A program made the translations under genes and the position numbers. The notes beneath the pieces were generated by a model that saw only the letters and a program-made list of their open reading frames with translations, was not told where the DNA came from and ran no database searches. Shown one piece after another: positions 1-7,389 of a stretch of DNA of 15,778 nucleotides. The first letter of the stretch is position 1. Each line of letters starts with the position of its first letter. Origin of the DNA: GCA-2746235 sp049609225. GTDB taxonomy: Bacteria > Planctomycetota > UBA1135. Where the stretch lies: assembly GCA_049609225.1 (NCBI GenBank), contig JBMYYH010000071.1, positions 1 through 15,778 on the forward strand, written 5' to 3'.

Positions 1-36
1 TGCTTTTGGTGCCGGCGGTTCGTGGCCGCGCGGAGA

Positions 37-786
37 CTATCGGGAGCGACGCTCCAGCGGGATGCCGTATTCAGCATCCAATAACCCACGCAAAGCGACG
101 AAGTCATCAAGCACATGATTCGGCTCGCTCTTCGGCGGGTTCTTCGAGTGCTTGCCGTTGCCACGGATCCACACGGTACGCAGCCCAGCCGCATTGGCCG
201 GATCCACATCGTGGAAAGGATGGTCCCCCACATGCATCACCTCGGCCGCTGGCACTCCAGCAGCCTCGACGCAACGCTCATAGAGCCGTGGGTTGGCCTT
301 GGCGATGCCGACATCATGGGTGATGAACAATAGCTTCTGATCGATGAAGCGATCCACGCCTAAGCGCAGCAGCTTCTCGATCTGCTTGTGCACCAAGCCC
401 GCGGAGATCACGCCAAGGCGCAGGTCCGTCGCCGCGAGATCACGCAGCAAGGCTTCGGCCTCGGGGCGAATGTTCAAGAGCTCCCACTTGGTGTTGTGAT
501 AAGCGATCACTCCGGCGCCGACCAACAAGTGCGGATTTGCCCCCGCGATCGCCTGCTCGGGCATCCGCTTCATCAAGCGGTTGTAGTGATGGTCATCATT
601 GGAACCGAACTCCGCGACGACGTCGGCGAGTTCCGCGAGCACGAAATCGACATCAGCCTTGAGACCGTGATCGACCATGGCTTCGACCGCCTTACGTCGC
701 GCTTGTTGCACGAAGTCGGTGGTTCCGAAGAGGGTGTCGTCGATGTCGAGAAAGACGACCTTCAGTGCCGGCGGGGATGCAGTCAC
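37..786 (-). CDS. HAD-superfamily (subfamily IA) hydrolase, TIGR02253-like
   Basis: Predicted cytoplasmic Mg-dependent phosphohydrolase of 249 aa; the substrate is unknown. Motif I is DIDDT (Asp14 nucleophile, Asp16 acid/base), motif II is the Ser in VISAG, motif III is the Lys in GIAKANPRLY, and motif IV is GDHPFHDVDPA. The helical cap with SNDDHHYNRLMKR and the GLVHKQ segment resemble TIGR02253-type subfamily IA proteins. The start is GTG at 786, which overlaps the stop of the upstream ABC ATPase gene in the four bases GTGA, so the two are probably translationally coupled. No Shine-Dalgarno sequence is evident. Motif IV has His where many relatives have Ser or Arg, but the acidic residues are kept. 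The fold is secure. A link to imported peptides or amides is inferred only from the operon. Confidence 0.88.
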   Translation of the reverse strand: MTASPPALKVVFLDIDDTLFGTTDFVQQARRKAVEAMVDHGLKADVDFVLAELADVVAEFGSNDDHHYNRLMKRMPEQAIAGANPHLLVGAGVIAYHNTKWELLNIRPEAEALLRDLAATDLRLGVISAGLVHKQIEKLLRLGVDRFIDQKLLFITHDVGIAKANPRLYERCVEAAGVPAAEVMHVGDHPFHDVDPANAAGLRTVWIRGNGKHSKNPPKSEPNHVLDDFVALRGLLDAEYGIPLERRSR

Positions 787-2456
787 TCTGTCGAGTGTAC
801 CGCCGTCGCAGCCGCCAGGAGACGCTGGGTATAGGCGTGCTGGGGTTTGGCGAGGACCTCGGCGGTGAGGCCTTGCTCCACCACCACACCCTGCTCCATC
901 ACCGCGACGCGATCGCTGAAGCGTCGGACCGCATCGAGGTCGTGGGTGATGAACAGATAAGCGATGCCGCGGAGGCTCTGGAGGTCGGCGAGCAGCTCGA
1001 GGATCTGTTCCTGGACTTGGGCATCCAGTGCCGAGATCGCTTCATCACACACCACCAGGCTGGGTTCCAACGCGATGGCGCGGGCGATGGCCACGCGCTG
1101 GCATTGACCACCACTCAGGCGATGCGGCAGGGCATCTGCGAAATCAGGGCCGAGGCCGACGTCGGCCAGAAGCTTCAGCGCGCGCTTCCGTAGTTCCGCC
1201 CCCTTCGCGACCTTGTGGATCTCGAGCGGCTCGGCCACGCTGCGCCACACCTTCATGCGTGGATCCAGCGCCGAGACCGGATCCTGGAACACCATGCCGA
1301 CGTTGCGCCTGAGAGGACGCAGCTGGCGCTGGCTGAGGGCCGACCAGTCGACTTCCTCCCCGGTAGGCATGCGCATCATGATTTGGCCCTCCTCGAGCGC
1401 TACAAGGCGCAGGAGCGCGCGTCCGACGGTGGTCTTGCCACTGCCGGACTCCCCGACTAGGGCCAAGGTCTCACCCGGGTAGAGCTGCAGGTCCACCCCG
1501 CGTACCGCATGGTGGCCATCCCTCATGGAGCCGCTGGGCCCGGGGTAGCGCACATGCAGGCCGAACATGCGGCAAAGCGGCAGAGGTTCGTCGTCGGCAG
1601 GCTCTTCGGTGGGCTTGGAGGCCTGGCCAGCCAGGGCCGCAGCGACCAGTTCTTGGGTGTAGGGGTGTTCGGGGTTCTCGAAGATGCGCTTGGGCGTGCC
1701 GGTCTCAACCACCACACCATCCTTCAGCACCAAAGCCTGATCACAGAAGGCGCGCACCATCTGCAGGTCGTGGCTGATCCACACCATCGCTAAGCCGCGT
1801 CTCTCACGCAGACGCGCCAACAACTTGAGGATCTGCTCCTGCACCGTGACATCCAGCGCGGTGGTCGGCTCATCCGCTACCAACACTTCCGGCTCCCCTG
1901 CCAAGGCCGCCGCGATCAACACACGCTGCCGTTGGCCACCGCTGAGTTGATGCGGATAACGTCGGGCGAGCTTGGCGGCATCGGGCAGGTCGACCTCGGC
2001 GAGTAACTCCAGCAGGCGCTCCTTGCGCGCAGCCTTGTTGAGGTCGGGTCGATGCACCTTCAACACTTCCTCCACCTGCGAGCCGACCCGCAACACCGGA
2101 TTCAAGGCCGAAGATGGATCCTGGAACACATAAGCCACCTTCGCGCCACGATACGGACGCATAGCTCGCTCCGACAAATCTTGCAGTTCGGTGCCGGCAA
2201 ATCGGATCTTGCCCGCCGCGCGTTGCACGCCTTCCGGCAACAAACCCATCAAGGACAGGGCCGTCAAAGTCTTGCCACTGCCGGATTCACCCACCAGGGC
2301 GAGAATCTCTCCCGAATGCAGGGAGAAACTCAGATCCTCCACCAGCACTTTGCGCGCGGCGCCGGCCGCTTTCGATCCGGGGTTCGAGGCAGCACGCCCC
2401 GCACCCGCGACCTCCAGACGGAGCCCTTCGACCTCGAACAACGTTGGCTCGGACAC
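783..2456 (-). CDS. Dipeptide/oligopeptide ABC transporter, fused dual ATPase (DppD-DppF type)
   Basis: ATP-binding subunit of a peptide/nickel-family importer, 557 aa, with both nucleotide-binding domains in one chain. NBD1 has Walker A GESGSGKT (about 56-63), signature LSGGQRQR (about 171), Walker B VLVADEP and the switch His in WISHD. NBD2 has Walker A (about 335-342), signature LSGGQCQR, Walker B LVVCDEA and FITHD. Each NBD ends with the oligopeptide-family element PEHPYTQ or PQHAYTQ. The linker at about 279-295 is acidic and Pro-rich. NBD2 deviates mildly: Cys in the signature and DEAISALD instead of DEPxSALD. GTG at 2456 is chosen over TTG at 2459 because a TACAAT box lies exactly six bases before it. 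The gene diverges from the binding protein and permease genes and overlaps the HAD gene by four bases. Confidence 0.95.
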   Translation of the reverse strand: MSEPTLFEVEGLRLEVAGAGRAASNPGSKAAGAARKVLVEDLSFSLHSGEILALVGESGSGKTLTALSLMGLLPEGVQRAAGKIRFAGTELQDLSERAMRPYRGAKVAYVFQDPSSALNPVLRVGSQVEEVLKVHRPDLNKAARKERLLELLAEVDLPDAAKLARRYPHQLSGGQRQRVLIAAALAGEPEVLVADEPTTALDVTVQEQILKLLARLRERRGLAMVWISHDLQMVRAFCDQALVLKDGVVVETGTPKRIFENPEHPYTQELVAAALAGQASKPTEEPADDEPLPLCRMFGLHVRYPGPSGSMRDGHHAVRGVDLQLYPGETLALVGESGSGKTTVGRALLRLVALEEGQIMMRMPTGEEVDWSALSQRQLRPLRRNVGMVFQDPVSALDPRMKVWRSVAEPLEIHKVAKGAELRKRALKLLADVGLGPDFADALPHRLSGGQCQRVAIARAIALEPSLVVCDEAISALDAQVQEQILELLADLQSLRGIAYLFITHDLDAVRRFSDRVAVMEQGVVVEQGLTAEVLAKPQHAYTQRLLAAATAVHSTE

Positions 2457-2462
2457 CAACCG

Positions 2463-2468
2463 ATTGTA
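2463..2468 (-). promoter_or_regulatory. -10 box of a leaderless promoter for the ABC ATPase-HAD operon
   Basis: On the minus strand this reads TACAAT, then six bases (CGGTTG), then the GTG start. RNA starting about six bases after a -10 box would begin at or next to the start codon, so the mRNA should be leaderless. There is no convincing TTGACA-like -35 and no Shine-Dalgarno sequence. The same spacing precedes three other genes in the window. Confidence 0.65.
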
Positions 2469-2505
2469 CGCCGCAGCCGATGCGGAATCCCGGGCCCCGT
2501 GGCGT

Positions 2506-2511
2506 TATCCT
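2506..2511 (+). promoter_or_regulatory. -10 box of a leaderless promoter for the binding protein-permease operon
   Basis: TATCCT is followed by six bases (CAGAAC) and the GTG at 2518. It diverges from the ATPase-operon -10 box 37 bp away, so the regions where -35 contacts would fall overlap. No clear inverted-repeat operator was seen between them. Confidence 0.6.
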
Positions 2512-2517
2512 CAGAAC

Positions 2518-4086
2518 GTGATTGCCCTCCGACGTCGTCCGCAAACGCACCCGCAGGGGTCCAGAGCGTGGCGAGCTGCCGTGAGTCCGGGCATCGCCTG
2601 GGTATTGGCGCTTTGTCTGGTCATTGGCGCTGGCTGTGTGCCGGATCGCGCCGACCTGGTGGTCGCGAATGGGCCGGATGTCGAAGTCTTGGATCCGCAG
2701 ATCGCCACCTCCACCGCTGCCGGACGCGTGTTCGCGGCGTTGTATGAAGGGTTGACTCGCTTGGATCCCGTCAGCCTGGAAGTGGTGCCTGGTTTGGCCG
2801 AACGTTGGACCCGCGATGACCCCGCCGGCACGGTTTGGACTTTTCATTTACGTCCGAACCTGAAGTGGTCGGATGGCACCCCGTTGACCGCATTTGATGT
2901 GCAGGCCTCGTGGGCGCGTCTTGCCGATCCAGCCACCGGCGCCACCTACGCCGCGTGGGTGCGCGATGCCGAAGTGCTTCCCTCCGCCGATGGCCAAGCC
3001 TTGCAGGTGCACTTCCCCACACCGCAGCCACTGTTCGATCGCATGTGCGCTTATCACGCACTCGCGCCGATCCCCGAAGTGTTGCGCAAGGCTCCCGTCG
3101 GCACCACGCCGCAACCCTTGCCGTGCAGTGGACCGTATCGTCTTACCGAACGACGCATCCGTGATCGCATTCGCGTCGCGCAGAATCCGCATCACTGGAG
3201 CGAGGCCACTCCTGCCTTCGCGTCGATCGATTTCCTCACCTTGGAATCGCAGTTCACTTCGCTGAATCTGTTCCTCGCCGGCGATGTCGCGTTCACGCCG
3301 AGCGTGCCCGATCTCGCAGTGCCTGCGCTGCAAGAGGAGTATCCCGCACAGTTCCGTCCGACGCCGCAGTACAGCACCTACTTCCTGCGCTTCCAACAAC
3401 GCGATGCGCCGTTGGATGATTCGGATCTACGCCTTGCCTTGATTCGATCCGTGGACCGCGAAGAAGTGGCGCGCCATCTAGGCGGCACGCGCCAAGCTGC
3501 AACTGGCTTGGTGCCGCCTTTACTGGAGGCTTATCCCGCAGTCACCGGCCCGAACTTCGATCCACAAGAAGCGCGCTTGGCCTTAGCGCGATTCCTCGCG
3601 CGCCATGAAGGGCAGATGCCGCGATTGGAATATCTCTACCCGAGTTCCGACTTCAATCGCACTTTGGCGGAGGTCCTGCAGCAGCAGTGGAGCAAGAACC
3701 TCGGTGTCGAGGTTGCCTTGGTCAATCAAGAGAGCAAGACCTTCTTCCCGGCGCAACGCGGGTTGGAGTATCAGATCAGCCACAGCAGTTGGGTTGGGGA
3801 TTACCTCGACCCGACCACCTTCCTGGATAACTTCGTCGGTGCGAGCGGCAACAATCGCACGGGCTTTCAGGATGATCACTATGAGGAACTATTGCAGTGG
3901 GCCGCCACTTGCGGGGATCCGGTGTTGCGGATGGAGTTACTGGCAGAGGCGGAACGTCTGCTGTTGGATCAAGCGGTGGTGTTGCCGCTGTTAGTAGATG
4001 TCGACATGGCTTTAGTGTCGACCGAACTGAAGGGCCTCACCCCGAATGCGGCGGGCATCATCGATTGGGCGGCCTTGCATCCATGA
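2518..4086 (+). CDS. Peptide/nickel-type ABC transporter substrate-binding lipoprotein (SBP_bac_5 family)
   Basis: Extracytoplasmic solute receptor of 522 aa, the usual size for OppA/DppA-type proteins. An Arg-rich N-terminus and a hydrophobic stretch end in GAGC near residue 40, a likely although imperfect lipobox, so the mature protein is probably a lipid-anchored receptor. Family hallmarks follow: DVEVLDPQIATST, AALYEGLTRLDP, PGLAERW, WTFHLRPNLKWSDGTPLTA, and later a STYFLRFQQ strand and DLRLALIRSVDREEV. GTG at 2518 is preferred because TATCCT lies six bases upstream. GTG at 2581 would give a shorter signal peptide and is the alternative. The reading frame stays open upstream to 2191, but that part runs antisense to the ATPase gene. 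The stop overlaps the permease start (ATGA). The ligand is probably a peptide but cannot be fixed from sequence. Confidence 0.93.
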   Translation: MIALRRRPQTHPQGSRAWRAAVSPGIAWVLALCLVIGAGCVPDRADLVVANGPDVEVLDPQIATSTAAGRVFAALYEGLTRLDPVSLEVVPGLAERWTRDDPAGTVWTFHLRPNLKWSDGTPLTAFDVQASWARLADPATGATYAAWVRDAEVLPSADGQALQVHFPTPQPLFDRMCAYHALAPIPEVLRKAPVGTTPQPLPCSGPYRLTERRIRDRIRVAQNPHHWSEATPAFASIDFLTLESQFTSLNLFLAGDVAFTPSVPDLAVPALQEEYPAQFRPTPQYSTYFLRFQQRDAPLDDSDLRLALIRSVDREEVARHLGGTRQAATGLVPPLLEAYPAVTGPNFDPQEARLALARFLARHEGQMPRLEYLYPSSDFNRTLAEVLQQQWSKNLGVEVALVNQESKTFFPAQRGLEYQISHSSWVGDYLDPTTFLDNFVGASGNNRTGFQDDHYEELLQWAATCGDPVLRMELLAEAERLLLDQAVVLPLLVDVDMALVSTELKGLTPNAAGIIDWAALHP

Positions 4087-5003
4087 GCAAACGCCTCGCC
4101 CGACGCCTGGTCGCATGGATCCTCGGCATCCTTTTGGTGCACGCACTCGCCTTCTTGATGGTGCGCACCACGCGCGGCGGCCCTTTCGATAGTGAACGTG
4201 CGCTGGATCCGCAGGTGCTTGCTGCTTTGGAGGCGAGTTACGGCTTGGATGAACCGCTTTATGTGCAATACGGCCATGCCCTCGCCGGCCTCTTCACGCT
4301 CGATTTCGGGCCGAGCTTGCGTTATCGCGATACCCAAGTCTCCACCCTGCTGACCGACGCCCTGCCCATCAGCCTGTGGCTCGGCGCCGGCGCTTTGACC
4401 ATCGCTTTGATCCTCGGCATTCCCGCCGGACTCTATGCCGCCCGCCGCAGTCGCCGTCTGGATGGACGCCTGGTCGCGGCCGGCGGCACGCTGTTCTTGG
4501 CCTTGCCTAATTTCGTACTCGCAGGCCTGCTGCTGGCCGTGTTCAGCTTCGGCCTGTCGTGGCTCCCCCCCGCCGGCATGGGCTCCTGGACGCACTTCCT
4601 ACTGCCCTGGCTGTGCCTCGGGCTGCCCCTCGCCGCGCAGATCCTCCTGTTGGTCCGCAGTCAGGCCGAGGAAGCCTGGACTGGGGATGCCGTGCGCCAT
4701 GCGATCGCCGAAGGCCTGCCCGCCAAGGTCATCCGCCGGCGTTATGTGTTGCGCCCCAGCCTTGGTCCGGTGTTGGCCTTCCTCGGGCCGGCAAGCGCGG
4801 CAGTACTCACAGGCTCGCTGGTCATTGAACAGATCTTCGCGCTGCCCGGCCTCGGCACCTTCTTCGTGCAAGCCGCCCTCGCCCGCGACTACACCTTGGC
4901 GCTCGGCGTGACGGTGGTCTACACCGCCCTACTCGGCTTCTGCACCTTGATCGCCGACCTGTTGCTGTCGTGGCTGGATCCCCGCGTGGAGGCGTTGTCA
5001 TGA
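4083..5003 (+). CDS. Peptide/nickel-type ABC transporter permease, DppB family
   Basis: First inner-membrane permease subunit, 306 aa, typical length. An N-terminal membrane helix is followed by the DppB-type periplasmic segment, including SYGLDEPLYVQYGHAL and LDFGPSLRY. Several transmembrane helices follow, then the coupling-helix EAA-like region at AIAEGLPAKVIRRRY, and near the end IEQIFALPGLGTFF, a strong signature of this family. ATG at 4083 overlaps the binding-protein stop (ATGA), and the downstream permease overlaps it the same way, so the three genes form one coupled operon. The longer in-frame extension back to 3897 lies inside the binding-protein gene and is not used. No Shine-Dalgarno sequence is seen before this start. 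Confidence 0.95.
   Translation: MSKRLARRLVAWILGILLVHALAFLMVRTTRGGPFDSERALDPQVLAALEASYGLDEPLYVQYGHALAGLFTLDFGPSLRYRDTQVSTLLTDALPISLWLGAGALTIALILGIPAGLYAARRSRRLDGRLVAAGGTLFLALPNFVLAGLLLAVFSFGLSWLPPAGMGSWTHFLLPWLCLGLPLAAQILLLVRSQAEEAWTGDAVRHAIAEGLPAKVIRRRYVLRPSLGPVLAFLGPASAAVLTGSLVIEQIFALPGLGTFFVQAALARDYTLALGVTVVYTALLGFCTLIADLLLSWLDPRVEALS
4988..4992 (+). promoter_or_regulatory. Shine-Dalgarno site for the second permease
   Basis: GGAGG lies seven bases before the ATG at 5000, inside the end of the upstream permease gene. It is the only canonical Shine-Dalgarno site I found before a gene in this window, so it shows that the organism uses both Shine-Dalgarno and non-Shine-Dalgarno initiation. 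It also supports 5000 over the GTG at 4970. Confidence 0.6.
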
Positions 5004-5839
5004 AGCGCAAGATCGCATGGATCTTCCTGGCACTATTGGCGCTGGCCGCCTTGCTTGCACCGCTGTTGCCGTTGGCCGACTACCGCACCATGGATGCCGA
5101 CGCCCGCCTGGTCGCGCCGCAATGGACCGCTGCACCCGTCCTCGGCACCGATGCCCAAGGACGCGACCTGTTCGCGCGCATGTTGTGGGGCGCGCGCATC
5201 TCCCTCACCGTCGGTCTGTTCGGCACGCTGGTCGCGATGTTGATCGGCATTCCCTATGGCGCCTTCGCCGGCCTCTTCGGCGGACGTGCCGATCGCTTCC
5301 TCATGCGTCTTGCCGATGCCCTGGAGAGTGTGCCGATGGTGGTCTTCGTGTTGTTCCTGATGTCCATCCTGCAGGAGTACCGCGCCGACCTTGCCGTCGT
5401 CGGATTTGGGCGATTGCAGCTCTTCCTCATCGCCATCGGCTTCCTGTTTTGGCTGCCGACCGCACGCGTGGCACGCGCCGAAGCCCTACGTTTGCGCAAT
5501 CGCCCCTTCGTGTTGGCTGCGGAAGCGGGCGGCATGCAACGCCGCACCATCCTGCTGCGTCATGTGTTGCCGAACATGATGCCGGCATTACGCGTGATGC
5601 TGTTACTCACGGTGCCACGCGTCATCTTGATGGAAGCCTTCTTGAGCTTCCTGGGATTAGGCGTGGAGCCACCCGCAGTGAGTTGGGGAGGTCTCGCGAG
5701 TGATGGATTGGCAGCACTGAATCCACTGGTGGATTCCGCATGGTTGATGCTGGTGCCGAGCGTGGCCTTGGGACTTACGCTGTTGGCCTTGCAGGCCGTC
5801 GGCAGTGCGGCTCAGACAGGCAATAAGTCGGCTTCCTGA
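5000..5839 (+). CDS. Peptide/nickel-type ABC transporter permease, DppC family
   Basis: Second inner-membrane permease subunit, 279 aa. It has an N-terminal membrane helix and then the DppC-type segment around VLGTDAQGRDLFARMLWGAR, which is diagnostic. A set of transmembrane helices follows, with the EAA loop at AAEAGGMQRRTILLRHVLPN and the family C-terminal pattern EAFLSFLGLGVEPPAVSWG. It should pair with the DppB-like permease to form the pore and dock on the fused ATPase encoded across the divergent promoter. The ATG overlaps the upstream stop and is preceded by GGAGG. Its last 28 bp overlap the convergent nucleotidase-like gene, so no terminator separates them. Confidence 0.95.
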   Translation: MKRKIAWIFLALLALAALLAPLLPLADYRTMDADARLVAPQWTAAPVLGTDAQGRDLFARMLWGARISLTVGLFGTLVAMLIGIPYGAFAGLFGGRADRFLMRLADALESVPMVVFVLFLMSILQEYRADLAVVGFGRLQLFLIAIGFLFWLPTARVARAEALRLRNRPFVLAAEAGGMQRRTILLRHVLPNMMPALRVMLLLTVPRVILMEAFLSFLGLGVEPPAVSWGGLASDGLAALNPLVDSAWLMLVPSVALGLTLLALQAVGSAAQTGNKSAS

Positions 5840-6438
5840 GCCAACCAACGATCGCGCGCGGCCAAGACCGCTGCACCCGCTTCCTTCCAGTTCTCGGCCC
5901 GCGGTCCAGGCACATCCCGGTTGGTGGAATTCGCGAACACCAGCACTTCGTTGCCGTCTTCGCGCAGCTGCTTGATGTTGTGCGGTGCATCTTCAATGTA
6001 AAGATGCGCGCCGACGGCTTTCTTGTCGCCCATGAAGCAGAGGTCGTAATACGGGATATCGTGATGATCCAACCAACCAATCGTCTGTTGCACCGCGGTC
6101 TGATGGAAACGCCCGATGAACAAACGATGGGTGATGATGCGAATCTGGATGCCCGCCGAAGACAACTGCCGCAGCATCTGCGGCGCGCGGTACATCGGCT
6201 CGAGATTGCGGAACAAGTCGCGTTGCGTGACTGCGAATCGATGCAAAGCCTTGTAGCCACCCGGTGCATCGCCCACGCCCCACTCCGGCAGACCATACGT
6301 CACTTCCGGATCAAGCGAATCCACCGGCACGCCCAACCATTCCGCCGCGATCGGACGCAGGCCTTCATAGAAGTCGGCGGTGCAGCCGTCGAGGTCGAGG
6401 CCGAGAATGAAGGGTTCCTGCTTCAAGGAATCGCTCAA
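5812..6438 (-). CDS. NT5C-type 5'-nucleotidase-like HAD protein
   Basis: HAD-fold protein of 208 aa resembling the 5'(3')-deoxyribonucleotidase (NT5C) group, which removes phosphate from nucleoside monophosphates. Visible motifs are LGLDLDGCTADFY (Asp15 and Asp17), RIITHR (motif II Thr), and FMGDKKAVGAHLYIEDAP, supplying the Lys and the acidic pair. The start is TTG at 6438, which overlaps the ridA stop as TTGA, so translation is probably coupled. No better in-frame start lies nearby. The actual substrate is uncertain because many NT5C-like bacterial proteins are uncharacterised. It is the last gene of the coaD-ridA operon, and its end overlaps dppC on the other strand by 28 bp. Confidence 0.85.
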   Translation of the reverse strand: MSDSLKQEPFILGLDLDGCTADFYEGLRPIAAEWLGVPVDSLDPEVTYGLPEWGVGDAPGGYKALHRFAVTQRDLFRNLEPMYRAPQMLRQLSSAGIQIRIITHRLFIGRFHQTAVQQTIGWLDHHDIPYYDLCFMGDKKAVGAHLYIEDAPHNIKQLREDGNEVLVFANSTNRDVPGPRAENWKEAGAAVLAARDRWLAQEADLLPV

Positions 6439-6809
6439 CGGATCTTGGCGACGACGTCGATCTCAACGCGAAGGTCCAACGGCAAGCGCTGCACTTCCAC
6501 GCAGGAACGCGCGGGCTTGTGGCCGTCCATGTATTCCGAGTAGACCTCGTTCATGGCCTTGAACTCGTCCATATCCGCGAGGTAGACCGTGGCCTTGACC
6601 ACATCCTTCAGCGTGCAACCTGCAGCGGAAAGGATGTGCTTGAGGTTCTGGAAGGTCTGATGCGTCTGCGCGACGACATCCTCACCTGAAAGACTGTTGT
6701 CTGCCTTCAGACCCACGCAGCCGCTGGTGTAGACCCAACCATCGACGACGAGGGCTTGGCTGTAGGGCCCAATGGCCTGGGAAGATTGGTCAGTGTGGAT
6801 GATCTTCAT
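6435..6809 (-). CDS. ridA: RidA family enamine/imine deaminase
   Basis: Small cytoplasmic trimer-forming protein (124 aa) that in known members hydrolyses reactive enamine/imine intermediates made by PLP enzymes, protecting those enzymes. The family core is complete: AIGPYSQAL near the N-terminus, VYTSGCVGL, QTFQNLKHIL, and the active-site PARSCVEVQRLP, where Arg101 should bind the substrate carboxylate, with the conserved Glu at 116. The ATG at 6809 lies 18 bp after the coaD stop. The gap holds CCTCC rather than a Shine-Dalgarno sequence. A CATCCT hexamer sits six bases before the ATG, one base off the leaderless box seen elsewhere, so a second internal promoter is possible but weak. The stop overlaps the next gene. 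Confidence 0.95.
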   Translation of the reverse strand: MKIIHTDQSSQAIGPYSQALVVDGWVYTSGCVGLKADNSLSGEDVVAQTHQTFQNLKHILSAAGCTLKDVVKATVYLADMDEFKAMNEVYSEYMDGHKPARSCVEVQRLPLDLRVEIDVVAKIR

Positions 6810-6827
6810 GGGAGGAGGATGCAGCGA

Positions 6828-7325
6828 CTAGGAGGTCTTAGGACTGAGACGTTCCTGCAGCGCGGCATGCACCGCATCGGGCAGGAACTTTTGCAATTCT
6901 CCACCAGCGCCATAGACCTCCTTGATCAGGCGGCTGGAGAGATAAGCGTAGCGCTCATTGGGCATCACGAAGACGCTCTCGATATCCGGCGCGAGCTGAC
7001 GATTGGTCATCGCCATCGGATATTCGTATTCGAAATCCGTCACGGTGCGGACGCCACGCAAGAGCACATTCACGCCCTGTTCACGCGCGAACTCCACCAC
7101 CAGACCGCTCAAGCCGACGACTTTCACCGGCATGCCTTTGCATTCGGCTTCGAGCATGGCAATGCGTTCTTCGACCGTAAACAGCGGACTCTTGGAGCGA
7201 TTGGCAGCCACCGCCACCAACAGACTTCCGAACAGTTCCACCCCACGCTGGATCAAGTCCATGTGGCCGAGGGTCACGGGATCGAAGGTTCCGGCGTAGA
7301 GGGCGCACGTGGCGGGCGAGCTCAT
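6828..7325 (-). CDS. coaD: Pantetheine-phosphate adenylyltransferase (coenzyme A biosynthesis)
   Basis: Catalyses ATP plus 4'-phosphopantetheine to dephospho-CoA, the fourth step of CoA synthesis from pantothenate. The protein is 165 aa, the normal size. Motifs: YAGTFDPVTLGHMDLI with the nucleotidyltransferase TxGH, VAANRSKSPLFTVEER, LLRGVRTVTDFEYE, MAMTNRQLAP, and YLSSRLIKEV near the C-terminus. ATG at 7325 matches the family start and has TACAAT exactly six bases upstream. The frame remains open upstream to 7538, but that extension has no family similarity and overlaps comEC. It is the first gene of an operon with ridA and the nucleotidase-like gene and diverges from comEC across 64 bp. Confidence 0.97.
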   Translation of the reverse strand: MSSPATCALYAGTFDPVTLGHMDLIQRGVELFGSLLVAVAANRSKSPLFTVEERIAMLEAECKGMPVKVVGLSGLVVEFAREQGVNVLLRGVRTVTDFEYEYPMAMTNRQLAPDIESVFVMPNERYAYLSSRLIKEVYGAGGELQKFLPDAVHAALQERLSPKTS

Positions 7326-7331
7326 GCCCGG

Positions 7332-7337
7332 ATTGTA
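7332..7337 (-). promoter_or_regulatory. -10 box of a leaderless promoter for coaD
   Basis: On the minus strand TACAAT is followed by CCGGGC and the coaD ATG. Box and spacing match the ABC ATPase promoter exactly. No -35 consensus was recognised. A plus-strand TAGGGT (7336-7341) partly overlaps it and could serve comEC, but that is speculative. Confidence 0.65.
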
Positions 7338-7389
7338 GGGTGCCGCGCCCCTCCCTAGGACGTCTTCGTCATGGAGCTTGTTCTGCGCC

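Noticed and set aside
1..36. Possible terminator downstream of the HAD gene
   Set aside because: There is GC-rich sequence with only an imperfect inverted repeat and no T-tract on the minus strand. The piece is too short to judge what follows.
2191..2517. Upstream in-frame extension of the binding-protein gene
   Set aside because: It runs antisense to the ABC ATPase coding sequence and would place the signal peptide more than 100 residues inside the protein.
7336..7341. TAGGGT on the plus strand as a comEC promoter
   Set aside because: It fits TANNNT, but the start codon is about 48 bases away, there is no -35 support, and it overlaps the minus-strand coaD box. One degenerate hexamer is too weak to annotate.
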